Below, one piece after another: positions 20,360-29,641 of a stretch of 64,000 bases of DNA. The notes under the pieces were generated by a model, which ran no database searches, was not told the origin of the DNA, and saw only the letters and a list, made by a program, of their open reading frames with translations. This stretch comes from Acidobacteriota bacterium (GTDB taxonomy: Bacteria > Acidobacteriota > Thermoanaerobaculia > Multivoradales > JAGPDF01), in contig JACTMI010000036.1 in assembly GCA_014584695.1 (NCBI GenBank), positions 124,001 to 188,000 of the forward strand, given 5' to 3'. How positions within the stretch are numbered: position 1 is the first letter of the stretch; each line of letters opens with the position of its first letter. A program made the position numbers and the translations under genes.

Positions 20360-20398
20360 CGCGCCAGCCGGCGCGGCGAGCCACGCCGGCATCGCGCC

Positions 20399-20425
20399 AA
20401 AAAAGCGGCCCCGCGAGCGGGGCCG
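20399..20425 (-). terminator. Intrinsic terminator of the helicase gene (minus strand)
   Basis: A 9-bp GC stem (CGGCCCCGC at 20406-20414 pairing with 20417-20425) is followed on the minus strand by six T (20399-20404). It lies about 75 nt after the stop of the minus-strand helicase gene. On the plus strand no T run follows. Confidence 0.75.
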
Positions 20426-20501
20426 TCCAGGAGGGGGAAGAGGCGGGAGATCGTCTCTCGTCCTGCTTCTCCCTCTGTTACGAGAGTCGGAGGCTGGTCG
20501 T

Positions 20502-22931
20502 CTACGCCGTGTCCCACCGCGGGCGGTCGGCGCCGAAGAACTGCCGGGCCACCGCGGCCGGATCGCCGCGCAGACCGCTCGCTCCCTCCTCGGCCAGCCA
20601 GTGGGTGGGCAAGCGGTCGCGATAGGGGCGGTCCAGGAAGCGGCGGTCGAACAGGGCCACCACGCCGTAGTCGTCCGCCGATCGGATCAGGCGGCCGGCG
20701 GCCTGGACGACGCGGGTCATCCCGGGGACGACGAAGGCGTACTCGAAGCCGCGCTCGAAACGCTCCTCGTAGTAGGCCTGGAGCAACCGGGTCTCGAGGG
20801 TCGGCACCGGCAGGCAGGGTCCCACCACCGCGACCGCGCGCAGCATGTCGCCGGGGTAGTCGACCCCTTCGGCGAAGACGCCGCCGGCGACCGCGAGCAG
20901 CAGCACGTCGCCCAGCACCGCGCCACGCAGCGCCTCGAGCAGGGCCTCGCGATCGCGCTCGCCGTCGCTGCGCTGCTGGACGAAGACCCGCTTGGACGCC
21001 GGCCGCAACCGACCCGCGACGTCGCCCAGGAACTGGAAGCTCGGGAAGAGCACCAGGCAGTTGCCCGGCACCGCGTCGGCGAAGGCCGCCAGGCGCTCGG
21101 CGATGCGCGGCGCGTTCGCCGAGCGCTCGCGCCAGACGGTGGCGACCGTGTCGTCGATCACCGTGACCCGCCGCTCGGCCGGAAACGGGCTCGGCAGCGA
21201 GAGGTGGCTCGCGCGGGCGCGGTCGAATCCGAGCAGGTCGAGGTAGAACTCGGGCGGCGAAAGGGTCGCCGAGAGCCCGACCACGGCGTGGACGCGCGAG
21301 AAGACCGCGCCCAGGAACTGGCCGGGGTCCTTGCAGAAGACCCGCAGCAAATGGTCCCCGGAGCGTCGCTCGGCCAAGTGCGAGAAGGCCTCGCCGCGAT
21401 GGGCCAGCCCCTCCAGGAAACGGAGCACCTGGAAATAGAGGTCGACGAAAGGGTCCTCGGCGCGGAAGCTGCGGGTCTCCTTCTGGTACTCGAGGTAGTC
21501 GACGAAGGCGGCGTCGAAATCGGGGCGCAAGCGCCAGAGCGCCTCTTCGGGCAGCGCGGTCTCGGCTGCGCGGTCCCCCTCCGGCTCGTCCGCGAGCGCC
21601 GCCTCGACCTCGCGCTCGATCCGTTCGGCGAGGGCGAGCGCCACCGCCTCGAGCTGCCGGTGGACCGCCGCGCCGCCGTGGGCGGCGCTCTCCGCGGCGC
21701 GGCGGGCGGCGGCGGCGGAGAGCTCGGGCGAGAGGTAGCCGCGACCCCGCTCGACCAGGTTGTGGATCTCGTCGATCACCAGGACGACGTCGCGGAGGTC
21801 CGCCTCGGGGCCGAAGTCGGAGAGCGCGACGTAGGGGTCGAATGCGTAGTTGTAGTCGCAAACCACGGCCTGCGAGCGGCCGGCGAGATCGAGGCTGACC
21901 TCGAACGGGCAGACCTCGGCCTGAGCGGAGGCCGAAAAGACGAGGTCCGGCTCGAGCACTTCGGTCTCGCCGAGCAGCCGGGGCACCACCCGCGAGCCCG
22001 CCAGCTTGGCGTAGTAGTCGCGGGCGAAGACGCAGTAGTCCTCGTGACAGATGACCTCGCCGTTGGCGCACATCCTGGCCTTGTTGCGCAGCCGCAGGGC
22101 GTGGAGCCCGCTGCCCGGGGCGAGCAGGCGCAGGACCTTGGTCGCCATCTCCTGCTGCAGGTTCTTGGCGGTCAGGACGAACAGGCGGCGGTCCCGCTCG
22201 AGCGCGTGACGGACGGCGGGCCAGAGCGCGGCCACGGTCTTGCCGATGCCGGTCGGCGCCTCGACCAGCAGGTGGTCGCCGGAGTCGAGCGCGCGCTCGA
22301 CCGCGGCGATGATCTCGGCTTGACCGGGACGCGGCTCGCCGTGCGGGAACGCCAGCACGGCGCCGGCGCGGGCGCGGTCGCCCCGCGCCCGCCGCTCGCT
22401 CTCGTGCTCGCGGATCAGCTGGTTCAAACGGCGGCGGACGCCGGACTCGGCCCCGGCCGGGTCGCTCTCGAGCTCGATCCGGTCGACCGCGTCGCTGCCG
22501 ATCGCGATCAGGACCAGCTCGGCGCGGACCGGGCCGGGGGCCAGCCGGGAGAGCATCCAGGCGTAGAGCTGCGCCTGCCGCTCGTAGAGCTCGCGCACCG
22601 CGGGGGCGAGCTGGCCCTCGCGCCGGACCGACTTGATCTCCTCGACGACGCGCGTGCCGTCGCTCTCCCGCCGCACTCCGTCCGCGCGCCCGGAGAGAAT
22701 CACCTGCCAGCCGCGGTGGGCGAGCTCGAGGCGGAGCACCACTTCGCGCTGGTAGGTCGAATCGGCCGCGAGCGCCCCCTCCTGGTAGCGGCCGTGGATC
22801 GCCTGGCCCAGCCACAGCCGCTCGAAGCCGCCGCGGTGGGCGAAGCCGATCGAGCGGGCGAGCGTGGGGTCGAGCAGGTCCGCTACCGAGAGCTCGAGCA
22901 GCGCTCGCTCGGCATCGAAGCGCGGCGGCAT
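20502..22931 (-). CDS. PD-(D/E)XK nuclease - DinG/XPD-type helicase fusion
   Basis: The 809-residue product has an N-terminal Cas4/RecB-like nuclease region (~1-190) with the motif ILSGRADGV...RVVEEIKS, whose Asp, Glu and Lys would bind Mg2+ and cut DNA. A superfamily 2 helicase of the XPD/DinG class follows: Walker A EAPTGIGKT at ~225, a four-Cys Fe-S cluster region (ARMCANGEVICHEDYCVF...AEVCPF), DEIH box VLVIDEIHN, and late motifs LVLFPS and VQAAGRLIRS. It should unwind 5' to 3' and trim DNA during repair or replication stress. The start ATG at 22931 is where family similarity begins. It ends before a good terminator. Confidence 0.85.
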   Translation of the reverse strand: MPPRFDAERALLELSVADLLDPTLARSIGFAHRGGFERLWLGQAIHGRYQEGALAADSTYQREVVLRLELAHRGWQVILSGRADGVRRESDGTRVVEEIKSVRREGQLAPAVRELYERQAQLYAWMLSRLAPGPVRAELVLIAIGSDAVDRIELESDPAGAESGVRRRLNQLIREHESERRARGDRARAGAVLAFPHGEPRPGQAEIIAAVERALDSGDHLLVEAPTGIGKTVAALWPAVRHALERDRRLFVLTAKNLQQEMATKVLRLLAPGSGLHALRLRNKARMCANGEVICHEDYCVFARDYYAKLAGSRVVPRLLGETEVLEPDLVFSASAQAEVCPFEVSLDLAGRSQAVVCDYNYAFDPYVALSDFGPEADLRDVVLVIDEIHNLVERGRGYLSPELSAAAARRAAESAAHGGAAVHRQLEAVALALAERIEREVEAALADEPEGDRAAETALPEEALWRLRPDFDAAFVDYLEYQKETRSFRAEDPFVDLYFQVLRFLEGLAHRGEAFSHLAERRSGDHLLRVFCKDPGQFLGAVFSRVHAVVGLSATLSPPEFYLDLLGFDRARASHLSLPSPFPAERRVTVIDDTVATVWRERSANAPRIAERLAAFADAVPGNCLVLFPSFQFLGDVAGRLRPASKRVFVQQRSDGERDREALLEALRGAVLGDVLLLAVAGGVFAEGVDYPGDMLRAVAVVGPCLPVPTLETRLLQAYYEERFERGFEYAFVVPGMTRVVQAAGRLIRSADDYGVVALFDRRFLDRPYRDRLPTHWLAEEGASGLRGDPAAVARQFFGADRPRWDTA

Positions 22932-23052
22932 GCCGACGAGCCTACACGACCGCTCGCGGGTCGCCACCTCGAGGTTGCGACCCGCTCCGGCGCTCGGATA
23001 CGCTGCCGGGGTCTTCCGGAAGCCAAGGCGCCGCGCCGGCGCTGGAGGGGCG

Positions 23053-24264
23053 ATGGCACAGGTGATCTCGGTGCTCGGGCTGTTCTCGATGCTGGTCATC
23101 GCCTGGCTGCTGTCGACCGATCGCCGGGCGATCCGCTGGCGCCCGGTGATCGGCGGCACCCTGCTGCAGGTGACCTTCGCGCTGCTGATTCTGCGCACCG
23201 AGACCGGGCGGCGGACCTTCGACATCGCCGGCGCGGCGATCAACAAGTTCCTCGACTTCACCGACGCCGGCGCCGCGTTCGTCTTCGGCGAGAAGTTCAA
23301 GGACTTCTACTTCGCCTTCAAGGTCCTGCCGACGATCATCTTCTTCTCGAGCTTCATCACCATCCTCTACCACTACGGCATCCTGCAGCGGATCGTGCGG
23401 CTGTTCGCGCGGGTGATGATGAAGGCGATGGGGACGTCGGGCTCCGAATCGCTCTCGGCCTCGGCCAACATCTTCGTCGGGCAGACCGAGGCGCCGCTGC
23501 TGATCCGGCCCTACGTGTCGTCGATGACGCACTCGGAGCTGATGGCGGTGATGACCGGCGGCTTCGCGACCATCGCCGGCGGCGTCATGGCGGCCTACGT
23601 CGGCATGGGCGTGTCGGCCAAACACCTGCTGGCGGCGAGCGTGATGTCGGCGCCGGCGGCGCTGGTGATGGCCAAGCTGATGTTCCCCGAGAAGGAGCAC
23701 AGCGTCACCGCCGGCAAGGTCGAGATCGAAGTCGCGCGGCCGTGGGCGAACGTCATCGACGCGGCGGCGTCCGGAGCGGGCGAGGGGCTCAAGCTGGCGC
23801 TCAACGTCGGCGCCATGCTGATCGCCTTCGTCGCCCTGATCGCGCTCATCGACTGGCCGCTCGCCGCGCTCGGCCAGGCGATCGGCTTCGAGCAGCTGTC
23901 GCTGCGCTGGCTGCTGGGCGTCGTCTGCCGCCCGCTCGCCTGGCTGATGGGCGTCGACTGGAGCGAGGCCGGGCAGGTGGGCACGCTGATCGGCATCAAG
24001 ACGGCGGTCAACGAGTTCGTCGGCTACATCGAGATGGAGAAGATGATCGCCGCGGGCCAGTTGTCCGAGCGGGCCCAGGTGATCGCCACCTACGCGCTGT
24101 GCGGCTTCTCCAACTTCTCGTCGATCGCGATCCAGATCGGCGGCATCGGCGCCATGGCCCCCGAGCGCAAGTCGGACCTGGCGCGACTCGGCCTGCGCGC
24201 GATGGTCGCCGGCTCGCTCGCTTGCTTCCAGACCGCGGCGATCGCCGGTTTCCTGGTCCGTTGA
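23053..24264 (+). CDS. Concentrative nucleoside transporter, NupC/CNT family
   Basis: This 403-residue inner-membrane protein has about ten helices. CNT signatures are FGEKFKDFYFAFKVLPTIIFFSS (in part), ESLSASANIFVGQTEAPLLIRPY and the late TYALCGFSNFSSIAIQIGGIG, which form the nucleoside and cation site. It imports nucleosides with Na+ or H+. GGAGGGG precedes the ATG. It is followed closely (11 nt) by the SspB-like gene. Family assignment is firm; ion and substrate preference are not determined. Confidence 0.92.
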   Translation: MAQVISVLGLFSMLVIAWLLSTDRRAIRWRPVIGGTLLQVTFALLILRTETGRRTFDIAGAAINKFLDFTDAGAAFVFGEKFKDFYFAFKVLPTIIFFSSFITILYHYGILQRIVRLFARVMMKAMGTSGSESLSASANIFVGQTEAPLLIRPYVSSMTHSELMAVMTGGFATIAGGVMAAYVGMGVSAKHLLAASVMSAPAALVMAKLMFPEKEHSVTAGKVEIEVARPWANVIDAAASGAGEGLKLALNVGAMLIAFVALIALIDWPLAALGQAIGFEQLSLRWLLGVVCRPLAWLMGVDWSEAGQVGTLIGIKTAVNEFVGYIEMEKMIAAGQLSERAQVIATYALCGFSNFSSIAIQIGGIGAMAPERKSDLARLGLRAMVAGSLACFQTAAIAGFLVR

Positions 24265-24275
24265 GGGGCGGTCGC

Positions 24276-24797
24276 GTGGCGGGCGGGTTCGACTATCGAC
24301 GGATGGTGCACGAGGCCTCGATCTCCGTGGTCCGCCGGGTTCTCACCAGCGTCGCCGAGGACGGGTTGCCGGGCAGCCACCACCTGTTCGTCACCTTCGC
24401 GACCGCGCACCCGGAGGCGCAGCTGTCGCCGGCGCTGCGGTCGCAGTTCCCGGAGACGATGACGATCGTCCTCCAGCATCAGTACTGGGACCTGGCGGTC
24501 GAGGCCACGGCCTTCGAGGTGACGCTCCGCTTCGGCCCTGCCCGTGAGCGATTGCGGGTGCCGTTCTCGGCCATCACCACCTTCATCGACCCCTCGGTTC
24601 CCTTCGGCCTGGACCTGTCGCCCTTCGGTGGCGGCGCGATGGAGGGAGCGCCGGCGGCCGCGGAGGGCGGTGCGCAGAGCGATCCGCCGCCCGCTTCGCC
24701 GCCGCGCCCGGATGGCGCCGCCGCGTCGGAGGAGCCGCCGGAGGCGCCGCCGGAGGCGCCGGGACGGGGCGAAGTGCTGCCGTTTCGTCGCCGATGA
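24276..24797 (+). CDS. sspB: SspB-like ClpXP proteolysis adaptor
   Basis: The 173-residue product has the SspB core at ~8-125: ALRxVV-type ISVVRRVLTSVAEDGLPG, then HHLFVTFATAHP, MTIVLQHQYWDLAVE, LRVPFSAITTFIDPSVPFGLDL. SspB binds ssrA-tagged and other substrates and delivers them to ClpXP. The Pro/Ala/Glu-rich linker after ~130 and the C-terminal GEVLPFRRR are as expected for a flexible tail ending in a ClpX-binding motif. The form is that of the alphaproteobacterial type. The GTG start at 24276 is chosen; an ATG at 24303 is possible. Confidence 0.88.
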   Translation: MAGGFDYRRMVHEASISVVRRVLTSVAEDGLPGSHHLFVTFATAHPEAQLSPALRSQFPETMTIVLQHQYWDLAVEATAFEVTLRFGPARERLRVPFSAITTFIDPSVPFGLDLSPFGGGAMEGAPAAAEGGAQSDPPPASPPRPDGAAASEEPPEAPPEAPGRGEVLPFRRR

Positions 24798-24898
24798 CTG
24801 CCGGTCGGCGAGGCGACCCCGGCGGACCCTGTATGATTACTAGATCGGCCCCTCGTTCGCGCCCTCACCAGGGGGGCGAGCCGTCCGATCGATCCGCG

Positions 24899-26383
24899 AT
24901 GCCGCGTCCGCTCCGCCCCTCGATCCTCGCCGCCCTGCTGGCGGTCGCGGCGTCACCGCTCTGGTCCTCCGCGGCCGCGCGCCCTGCGGCCGGAAAGCCC
25001 GGGCTCGCGCCGGTCACGCTCGAGGCGGCGCTCGCGCGCGAGGTCGCCGCGGCCGGCAGGAGCGCCCGCGAGATCGGCGTTCACATCCTGGATCTGGCCG
25101 AGGACCGCGAAGTCTTCGCGCATGCCGCGGAGCAGCCGCGGATCCTCGCCTCGAACACCAAGCTGATGACCACCGCCGCCGCGCTGCTCGAGCTCGGTCC
25201 CGATCACCTCTTCGAGACCCGCGTGGCGATCCGCGGCGTGGTCGGGGACGGGAGCCTCGAGGGCGACCTGGCGGTGTTCGGCGGCGGCGACCCCAACATC
25301 TCCGGGCGATTTCACGATGGCGACCCCTACGCCGTCTTCCGCTCCTGGGCGGCCGCGCTCGGCGCGCGGGGCGTGCGGCGCGTGACGGGGGATCTCTACC
25401 TGGTCAACGGTCTGTTCGAGGAGCCGCGGGTCCATCCGGACTGGCCGCGCGACCAGCTCTCGACCTGGTACGAAGCGCCGGTCGACGCGCTCTCGTTCAA
25501 CGACAACTGCGTGCTGGTTCGCGTCCGGCCGTCCCGCAAATCGGGCGGCCGGGCGATCGTCGAGACGGTGCCGCGGCTGCCGCACTTCCAGTTCCGCAAC
25601 ACGGCGCGGACGGGCGAGGGTGGCAAGCATCAGCTCTACGTGACGCGCGAGGCGGAGAGCGACACGATCGTGGTCTCCGGCTCGATCGGCGCCTCCTCTG
25701 GCCCGCTCGACGTCTGGATCGCGGTGTACGACCCGGCCGCCTACTTCGCGGCCGCGCTGCGCGCCGCCCTGGCCGAGGAGGGGATCACGATCGACGGCCG
25801 GAGCCGGCCCGTGCACGGCTCGCCCGAGGGCGAGTGGGAGGTCGTGGCGACCCACCGGAGCGATCTCGGCCGCACGCTCGAAGTTACCAACAAGCGGAGC
25901 CAGAACTTCTACGCCGAGAGCCTCGCCAAGTTCCTGGGCTGGCGGACCACCGGGCGGGGCAACTGGTCCACGGCGACGGAGACCATCGCCAGCCGCCTGG
26001 TCGCGCTGGGCGTGCCGGAGCACGAATTCCGTCTCGCCGACGGCTCGGGCCTGTCGCGGGGCAATCGGGCGACCGCGCGCGCGATGACCACGCTCTTGTC
26101 GCGGATGTATTTCCACGATTTCGGCCGCGAGTTCCTCCGCTCGCTGCCGCACAGCGGTGAAGCCGGGCTGCGCTGGCGGCGGCGGCTCGCCGAGCCCCCC
26201 TACCGGGAGAACGTCTTCGCCAAGACCGGCACCATCCGCGGCGTTTCGACCCTGTCGGGTTACGCCAAGGCCGCCTCGGGACGGGTCTACGCCTTCTCGA
26301 TCCTCTGCAACCAAGTCAGCAGCGGCGCCTCCGCGATGGCGGCGCAGGACCGGATCCTGCGCGCGCTGATCGATCGCGGCTGA
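24899..26383 (+). CDS. dacB: D-alanyl-D-alanine carboxypeptidase/endopeptidase (PBP4, DacB family)
   Basis: This 494-residue S13-family penicillin-binding protein has a signal peptide (LAALLAVAASPLWSSAAA), the nucleophile motif SNTK (ASNTKLMTT) at ~83, the SxN motif in RSQNFYAESLAKFLG and the KTG triad in FAKTGTIRGV. It cleaves D-Ala-D-Ala bonds and peptidoglycan cross-links in the periplasm. The length is normal for PBP4. The ATG at 24899 opens the signal peptide; a longer frame from 24794 is less likely. TATGAT at 24832-24837 could be a -10 box. Confidence 0.9.
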   Translation: MPRPLRPSILAALLAVAASPLWSSAAARPAAGKPGLAPVTLEAALAREVAAAGRSAREIGVHILDLAEDREVFAHAAEQPRILASNTKLMTTAAALLELGPDHLFETRVAIRGVVGDGSLEGDLAVFGGGDPNISGRFHDGDPYAVFRSWAAALGARGVRRVTGDLYLVNGLFEEPRVHPDWPRDQLSTWYEAPVDALSFNDNCVLVRVRPSRKSGGRAIVETVPRLPHFQFRNTARTGEGGKHQLYVTREAESDTIVVSGSIGASSGPLDVWIAVYDPAAYFAAALRAALAEEGITIDGRSRPVHGSPEGEWEVVATHRSDLGRTLEVTNKRSQNFYAESLAKFLGWRTTGRGNWSTATETIASRLVALGVPEHEFRLADGSGLSRGNRATARAMTTLLSRMYFHDFGREFLRSLPHSGEAGLRWRRRLAEPPYRENVFAKTGTIRGVSTLSGYAKAASGRVYAFSILCNQVSSGASAMAAQDRILRALIDRG

Positions 26384-26420
26384 GCGTCCGGCGCCGACGC
26401 GAGCCTGACCGGAGAGCGCC

Positions 26421-27665
26421 GTGAGCTCAGTCGACCAGCGCCTGGTGGACTATCGCCAGCTGATGAAGCAGGTCGAGCACCTGGTGCGCGAGATCGAGGG
26501 CTCCGACGAGGCCGGACGGACGATCCACAAGCTCGCTGACGCCATCATCCGGCGCTTCCGCGAGGCGCTCGGCATCTACGGCGGCCGCCTCTACCGGCGA
26601 CACGACGACGACTACGAGGTGATGGCGACCTTCGCCGACGCGCGGCCGATCCGCGGGTTGAAGATCCCGGCCAGCTATCCGCCGATCGATCTGGCGCTCG
26701 AGGAGGGGGTCGTCTACATGACGGCGGACGATCCCCGCATCGACCGCGAGCTCGAAGCCCGGCTCGGCGTGGAGGGATTCGCCGCGGTCGAAGTGGGCGA
26801 AGAGGAGTTCCTGCTCGCCTTCAACATCGAGCCCGGGATCCACCGCGAAGACGTGCTGTTCTCGCTCGGCGTCATCCGCCACTCGATCAACCAGAAGTTG
26901 CGCGAGGCGCGTCTGGCCGAAGTGTTCAACGAGGCCAGGAAGATCCAGGCCTCGATCCTGCCGCGCCGGATGCCGGTCTACGGCAGCTTCGGCTTCTATG
27001 GACGGACGCAGCCGATGGAGGAGGTGGGCGGTGACTTCTACGACCTCATCCCGCTCACCGACAAGATCCTGGGGCTCGCCATCGCCGACGTCTCCGGCCA
27101 CGGCCTGCCGGCCGCCCTGCAGGTGCGCGACGTTTACATGGGCCTGCGCATGGGCCTGGCGCGCGACTTCAAGATCGTCCGCACGGTCGAGCGCCTGAAC
27201 CAGATCATCCACCGCTCGACCTTGACCAGCCGTTTCGTCTCGATGTTCTACGGCGAGCTCGAGCTGTCCGGGATCTTCATCTACGTCAACGCCGGCCATC
27301 CACCGCCGTTCCTGCTCACCTCCGCGGGGGAGGTGCGCTTCCTGGAGGAAGGGGGCGCGGTGCTCGGCCCGGTGGCCGACGGGACCTACGAGCGCGGCTT
27401 CGTCCGCATGCAGCCGGGGGACATGATCGTGCTATACACCGACGGGCTGACCGAGGCGGTGCCGGCCGGCGCGGCGGGCGGCGGCCACGAGACGGAGTAC
27501 GGCGTCGAGCGGCTGATCGCCGTCGCGCGGCGTCACTCCGGGCGGCCGGCCAAGGAGGTCGCCGAGGCGATGCTCGCCGATGTCGAGGCTTTCTGCGGTG
27601 ACGCCGAGCCGCAAGACGACCGAACGGTTCTGGTCGTCACGTTCCCCCCGACTGGCGCCTCCTGA
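26421..27665 (+). CDS. GAF-like sensor with SpoIIE/PP2C phosphatase domain
   Basis: This 414-residue cytoplasmic protein (GTG start) has an N-terminal helix and GAF-like region (~1-165), then a linker EVFNEARKIQASILPRRMP and a SpoIIE/RsbU phosphatase domain (~190-410): GGDFYDLIPL, ADVSGHGLPAAL, NAGHPPPFLL, YTDGLTEA and DDRTVLVV. Its aspartates bind the metal pair. Such enzymes remove phosphate from anti-anti-sigma proteins or similar STAS partners, but no STAS/RsbW gene is adjacent. The next gene is a DUF4388 protein, a frequent companion in signalling islands. Confidence 0.87.
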   Translation: MSSVDQRLVDYRQLMKQVEHLVREIEGSDEAGRTIHKLADAIIRRFREALGIYGGRLYRRHDDDYEVMATFADARPIRGLKIPASYPPIDLALEEGVVYMTADDPRIDRELEARLGVEGFAAVEVGEEEFLLAFNIEPGIHREDVLFSLGVIRHSINQKLREARLAEVFNEARKIQASILPRRMPVYGSFGFYGRTQPMEEVGGDFYDLIPLTDKILGLAIADVSGHGLPAALQVRDVYMGLRMGLARDFKIVRTVERLNQIIHRSTLTSRFVSMFYGELELSGIFIYVNAGHPPPFLLTSAGEVRFLEEGGAVLGPVADGTYERGFVRMQPGDMIVLYTDGLTEAVPAGAAGGGHETEYGVERLIAVARRHSGRPAKEVAEAMLADVEAFCGDAEPQDDRTVLVVTFPPTGAS

Positions 27666-27767
27666 AGGCCCGGCTCTCGACCCCCTCGCACGCCGCTGGC
27701 CGCCGCGGAAAGGGCGGCGAGAGCGCCTGCCGCTCGTCCGCGGGAGCGCGGGAGCGGCTCTTGACGC

Positions 27768-27776
27768 TGCTAGACT
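27768..27776 (+). promoter_or_regulatory. Candidate extended -10 (TGCTAGACT) for the DUF4388 gene
   Basis: TGCTAGACT ends 19 nt before the ATG at 27796 and is identical to the element at 5464-5472. A TTGACG lies only 5 nt upstream of TAGACT, too close to be its -35. Confidence 0.35.
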
Positions 27777-27795
27777 TCGAGGTCCGGCGCGAGAG

Positions 27796-28941
27796 ATGAG
27801 CATCACCGGCAACCTCAAGACGATGGAGCTCGCCGAGCTCCTCCAGTGGCTCTCTCAGGCCCAGAAGACCGGTACGCTCGTCGTCGACAACGGCAAGATC
27901 CAGAAGCAGATCTACTTCCGCGACGGGATGATCATCTCGTCGGCCTCGACCGATCCCAAGGAGTACCTGGGCGCCTTCCTGGTCAGCCACGGCTTCATCA
28001 CCGATCTGGAGCTGCGCCAGGCGGTGAAGATGCAGGAGAGCAACAAGATGTTGCTCGGCAAGATCCTGACCACCATCGGCGCGATCTCCGAGCAGGACCT
28101 CCATCGCATGCTCCGTCTCAAGGCCGAGGAGGGGATCTACGACGTCTTCGCCTGGCCGGAAGGGGCCTTTCGCTTCCTCGATGGCCAGGTGCCGACCAGC
28201 ACCATGGTGCCGATCGCCCTCGACGTGGCCGCCATCGTGCTGGAGGGCATGCAGCGGCTCGACGAGTGGAAGCGCATCCGCGAGGAGGTGGCCAGCCTGA
28301 CCTCGGTGCCGGTGGCGGTCGGGCCCTGGGAAGAAACGGTGATGACGGAGGGGGCCCGTCAGATCCTCTCGCTGGTCGACGACGACCGGACGGTCGAGGA
28401 CATCTGCCGTCAGACCCACTCGAGCGAATTCCACGTCTGCCGGATCCTGTTCCGGCAGGTTCAGGCCCGGCGGCTGAAGATCGTCCGGCCGCGCGGAGAG
28501 GTGGCCGCGGCGGCCGCGCCGCCGGAGCCATCCGCGGGCTCCGGGCCGGTGATCTCGGCCGAGCTGCTGCTCGACGCCGCCCGCCAGCTGGCGGGCAAAG
28601 GGGACCTGGAAGCGGCGCTGCGCCACCTGCGTGCCGCGCGCGCCCTGGATCCAGACAGCAAGAAGCTCGAGGGCGAGGGGCTGCGCCTCGAGGGGAGGAT
28701 CCGCGAGGCGGTCGAGCAGGCCGGCGTCAAGCTCTCCTCGGTGCCGGTGCTGGCACGGCGGATGGAGGAGATCACGCAGGTGAAGCTGACGCCGCAGGAG
28801 GGCTTCCTGCTCACCCGCATCGACGGCAGCTCGGATCTGCAGTCGATCCTCAAGGTGACGCCGCTCGCGCCGCTCGACGCCCAGCTGCTGTTCTGGAAGC
28901 TCCACAAGGCCGGGCACGTCGTGCTCGAAGCCAAGCGCTGA
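27796..28941 (+). CDS. DUF4388 (PATAN-like) signalling protein
   Basis: The 381-residue product begins MSITGNLKTMELAELLQWLS and continues TGTLVVDNGKIQKQIYFRDG (in part), the DUF4388 hallmark. A helical middle (~100-240) has HMLRLKAEEGIYDVFAWPEG; a second helical segment (~255-310) resembles a TPR; and the end is a winged-helix-like DLQSILKVTPLAPLDAQLLFWKLH. DUF4388 proteins occur in gliding and signalling systems and may link phosphatases or kinases to targets. It follows the SpoIIE phosphatase by 130 nt. Its function here is unknown. Confidence 0.8.
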   Translation: MSITGNLKTMELAELLQWLSQAQKTGTLVVDNGKIQKQIYFRDGMIISSASTDPKEYLGAFLVSHGFITDLELRQAVKMQESNKMLLGKILTTIGAISEQDLHRMLRLKAEEGIYDVFAWPEGAFRFLDGQVPTSTMVPIALDVAAIVLEGMQRLDEWKRIREEVASLTSVPVAVGPWEETVMTEGARQILSLVDDDRTVEDICRQTHSSEFHVCRILFRQVQARRLKIVRPRGEVAAAAAPPEPSAGSGPVISAELLLDAARQLAGKGDLEAALRHLRAARALDPDSKKLEGEGLRLEGRIREAVEQAGVKLSSVPVLARRMEEITQVKLTPQEGFLLTRIDGSSDLQSILKVTPLAPLDAQLLFWKLHKAGHVVLEAKR

Positions 28942-28983
28942 ACCGTTCCGGCGCCGGCATCGGCGCGGCGCCGGGTGGCCGCT

Positions 28984-29517
28984 TCAACCGACGCCGTAGC
29001 GCTCGGCGAGGATCCGCCGGTGGTGGAGCTCGTGGCCGACCACGACCCAGGCGAGGGCGCGCACCGTCGTGCGGCTGCCGCTGGCCTCGCCGGCGCGCTC
29101 CCAGTCCTCCGCAGCGAACGACCGGAACAGCATCAAGCTGGCACGCCGAATCGCCTCGAGCTCGCCGATCAGCTCGCCCCAGGGGCGCGTCTCCGCGCGA
29201 CTCGCCGGGACGTACTGATCCTGGTCGAAAGCCGGCAGCGGCGTCAGGTCGCCGCGGCCGAAGCGCAGGGCCCGATAGGTGAAGACCCGCTCGGCATCGG
29301 ACAGGTGGGCGACCACCTGGCGGATGGTCCATTTGCCCGGCGCGTAGGCGTGGCCGGCGCGGGCCTCGTCGACACCGCGCAGGATCTCGACGATGCGGCG
29401 CCCTTCGCGCTCCATCGTCGCCAGCACGTCGCCGTCGGGCACGGCCGCGAGGTAGGCGATCTGGTAGTCGGCGTAGTCGCCGGGGGCCGGGCGGCGAGTG
29501 AGATCGAACGGTGCCAT
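28984..29517 (-). CDS. DinB-family (putative metal-dependent) protein
   Basis: This 177-residue four-helix protein of the DinB/YfiT-like superfamily contains GKWTIRQVVAHLSDAERVFTYR near residues 62-83 and a late GHELHHRRIL; the spaced His residues form the expected metal site. Members include thiol transferases acting on bacillithiol or mycothiol, but the substrate is not evident. GGAGGG before the ATG supports the start. It is divergent from the borosin-like locus, whose upstream region it shares. Confidence 0.8.
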   Translation of the reverse strand: MAPFDLTRRPAPGDYADYQIAYLAAVPDGDVLATMEREGRRIVEILRGVDEARAGHAYAPGKWTIRQVVAHLSDAERVFTYRALRFGRGDLTPLPAFDQDQYVPASRAETRPWGELIGELEAIRRASLMLFRSFAAEDWERAGEASGSRTTVRALAWVVVGHELHHRRILAERYGVG

Positions 29518-29641
29518 GGCGTCCCTCCGCGGCGATTCTGGCAGACCGGCTGGCACGAACGGGCGGGGGTGCCTCACGCCCCCTCGTTGACCGGCAGCCC
29601 GGCGTCGTGGCAAGGTGCGGGCATTCCATTCGGAGGGGATC

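Noticed and set aside
29600-29641. sigma54-type promoter (TGGCAAG...GGGCA) before the borosin precursor
   Set aside because: GG-N10-GC is present, but the -12 box lacks TT and the rest of the consensus fits poorly.
29615-29641. Longer start for the borosin precursor
   Set aside because: A well-placed GGAGG supports the ATG at 29642, and the extra residues do not fit the leader.
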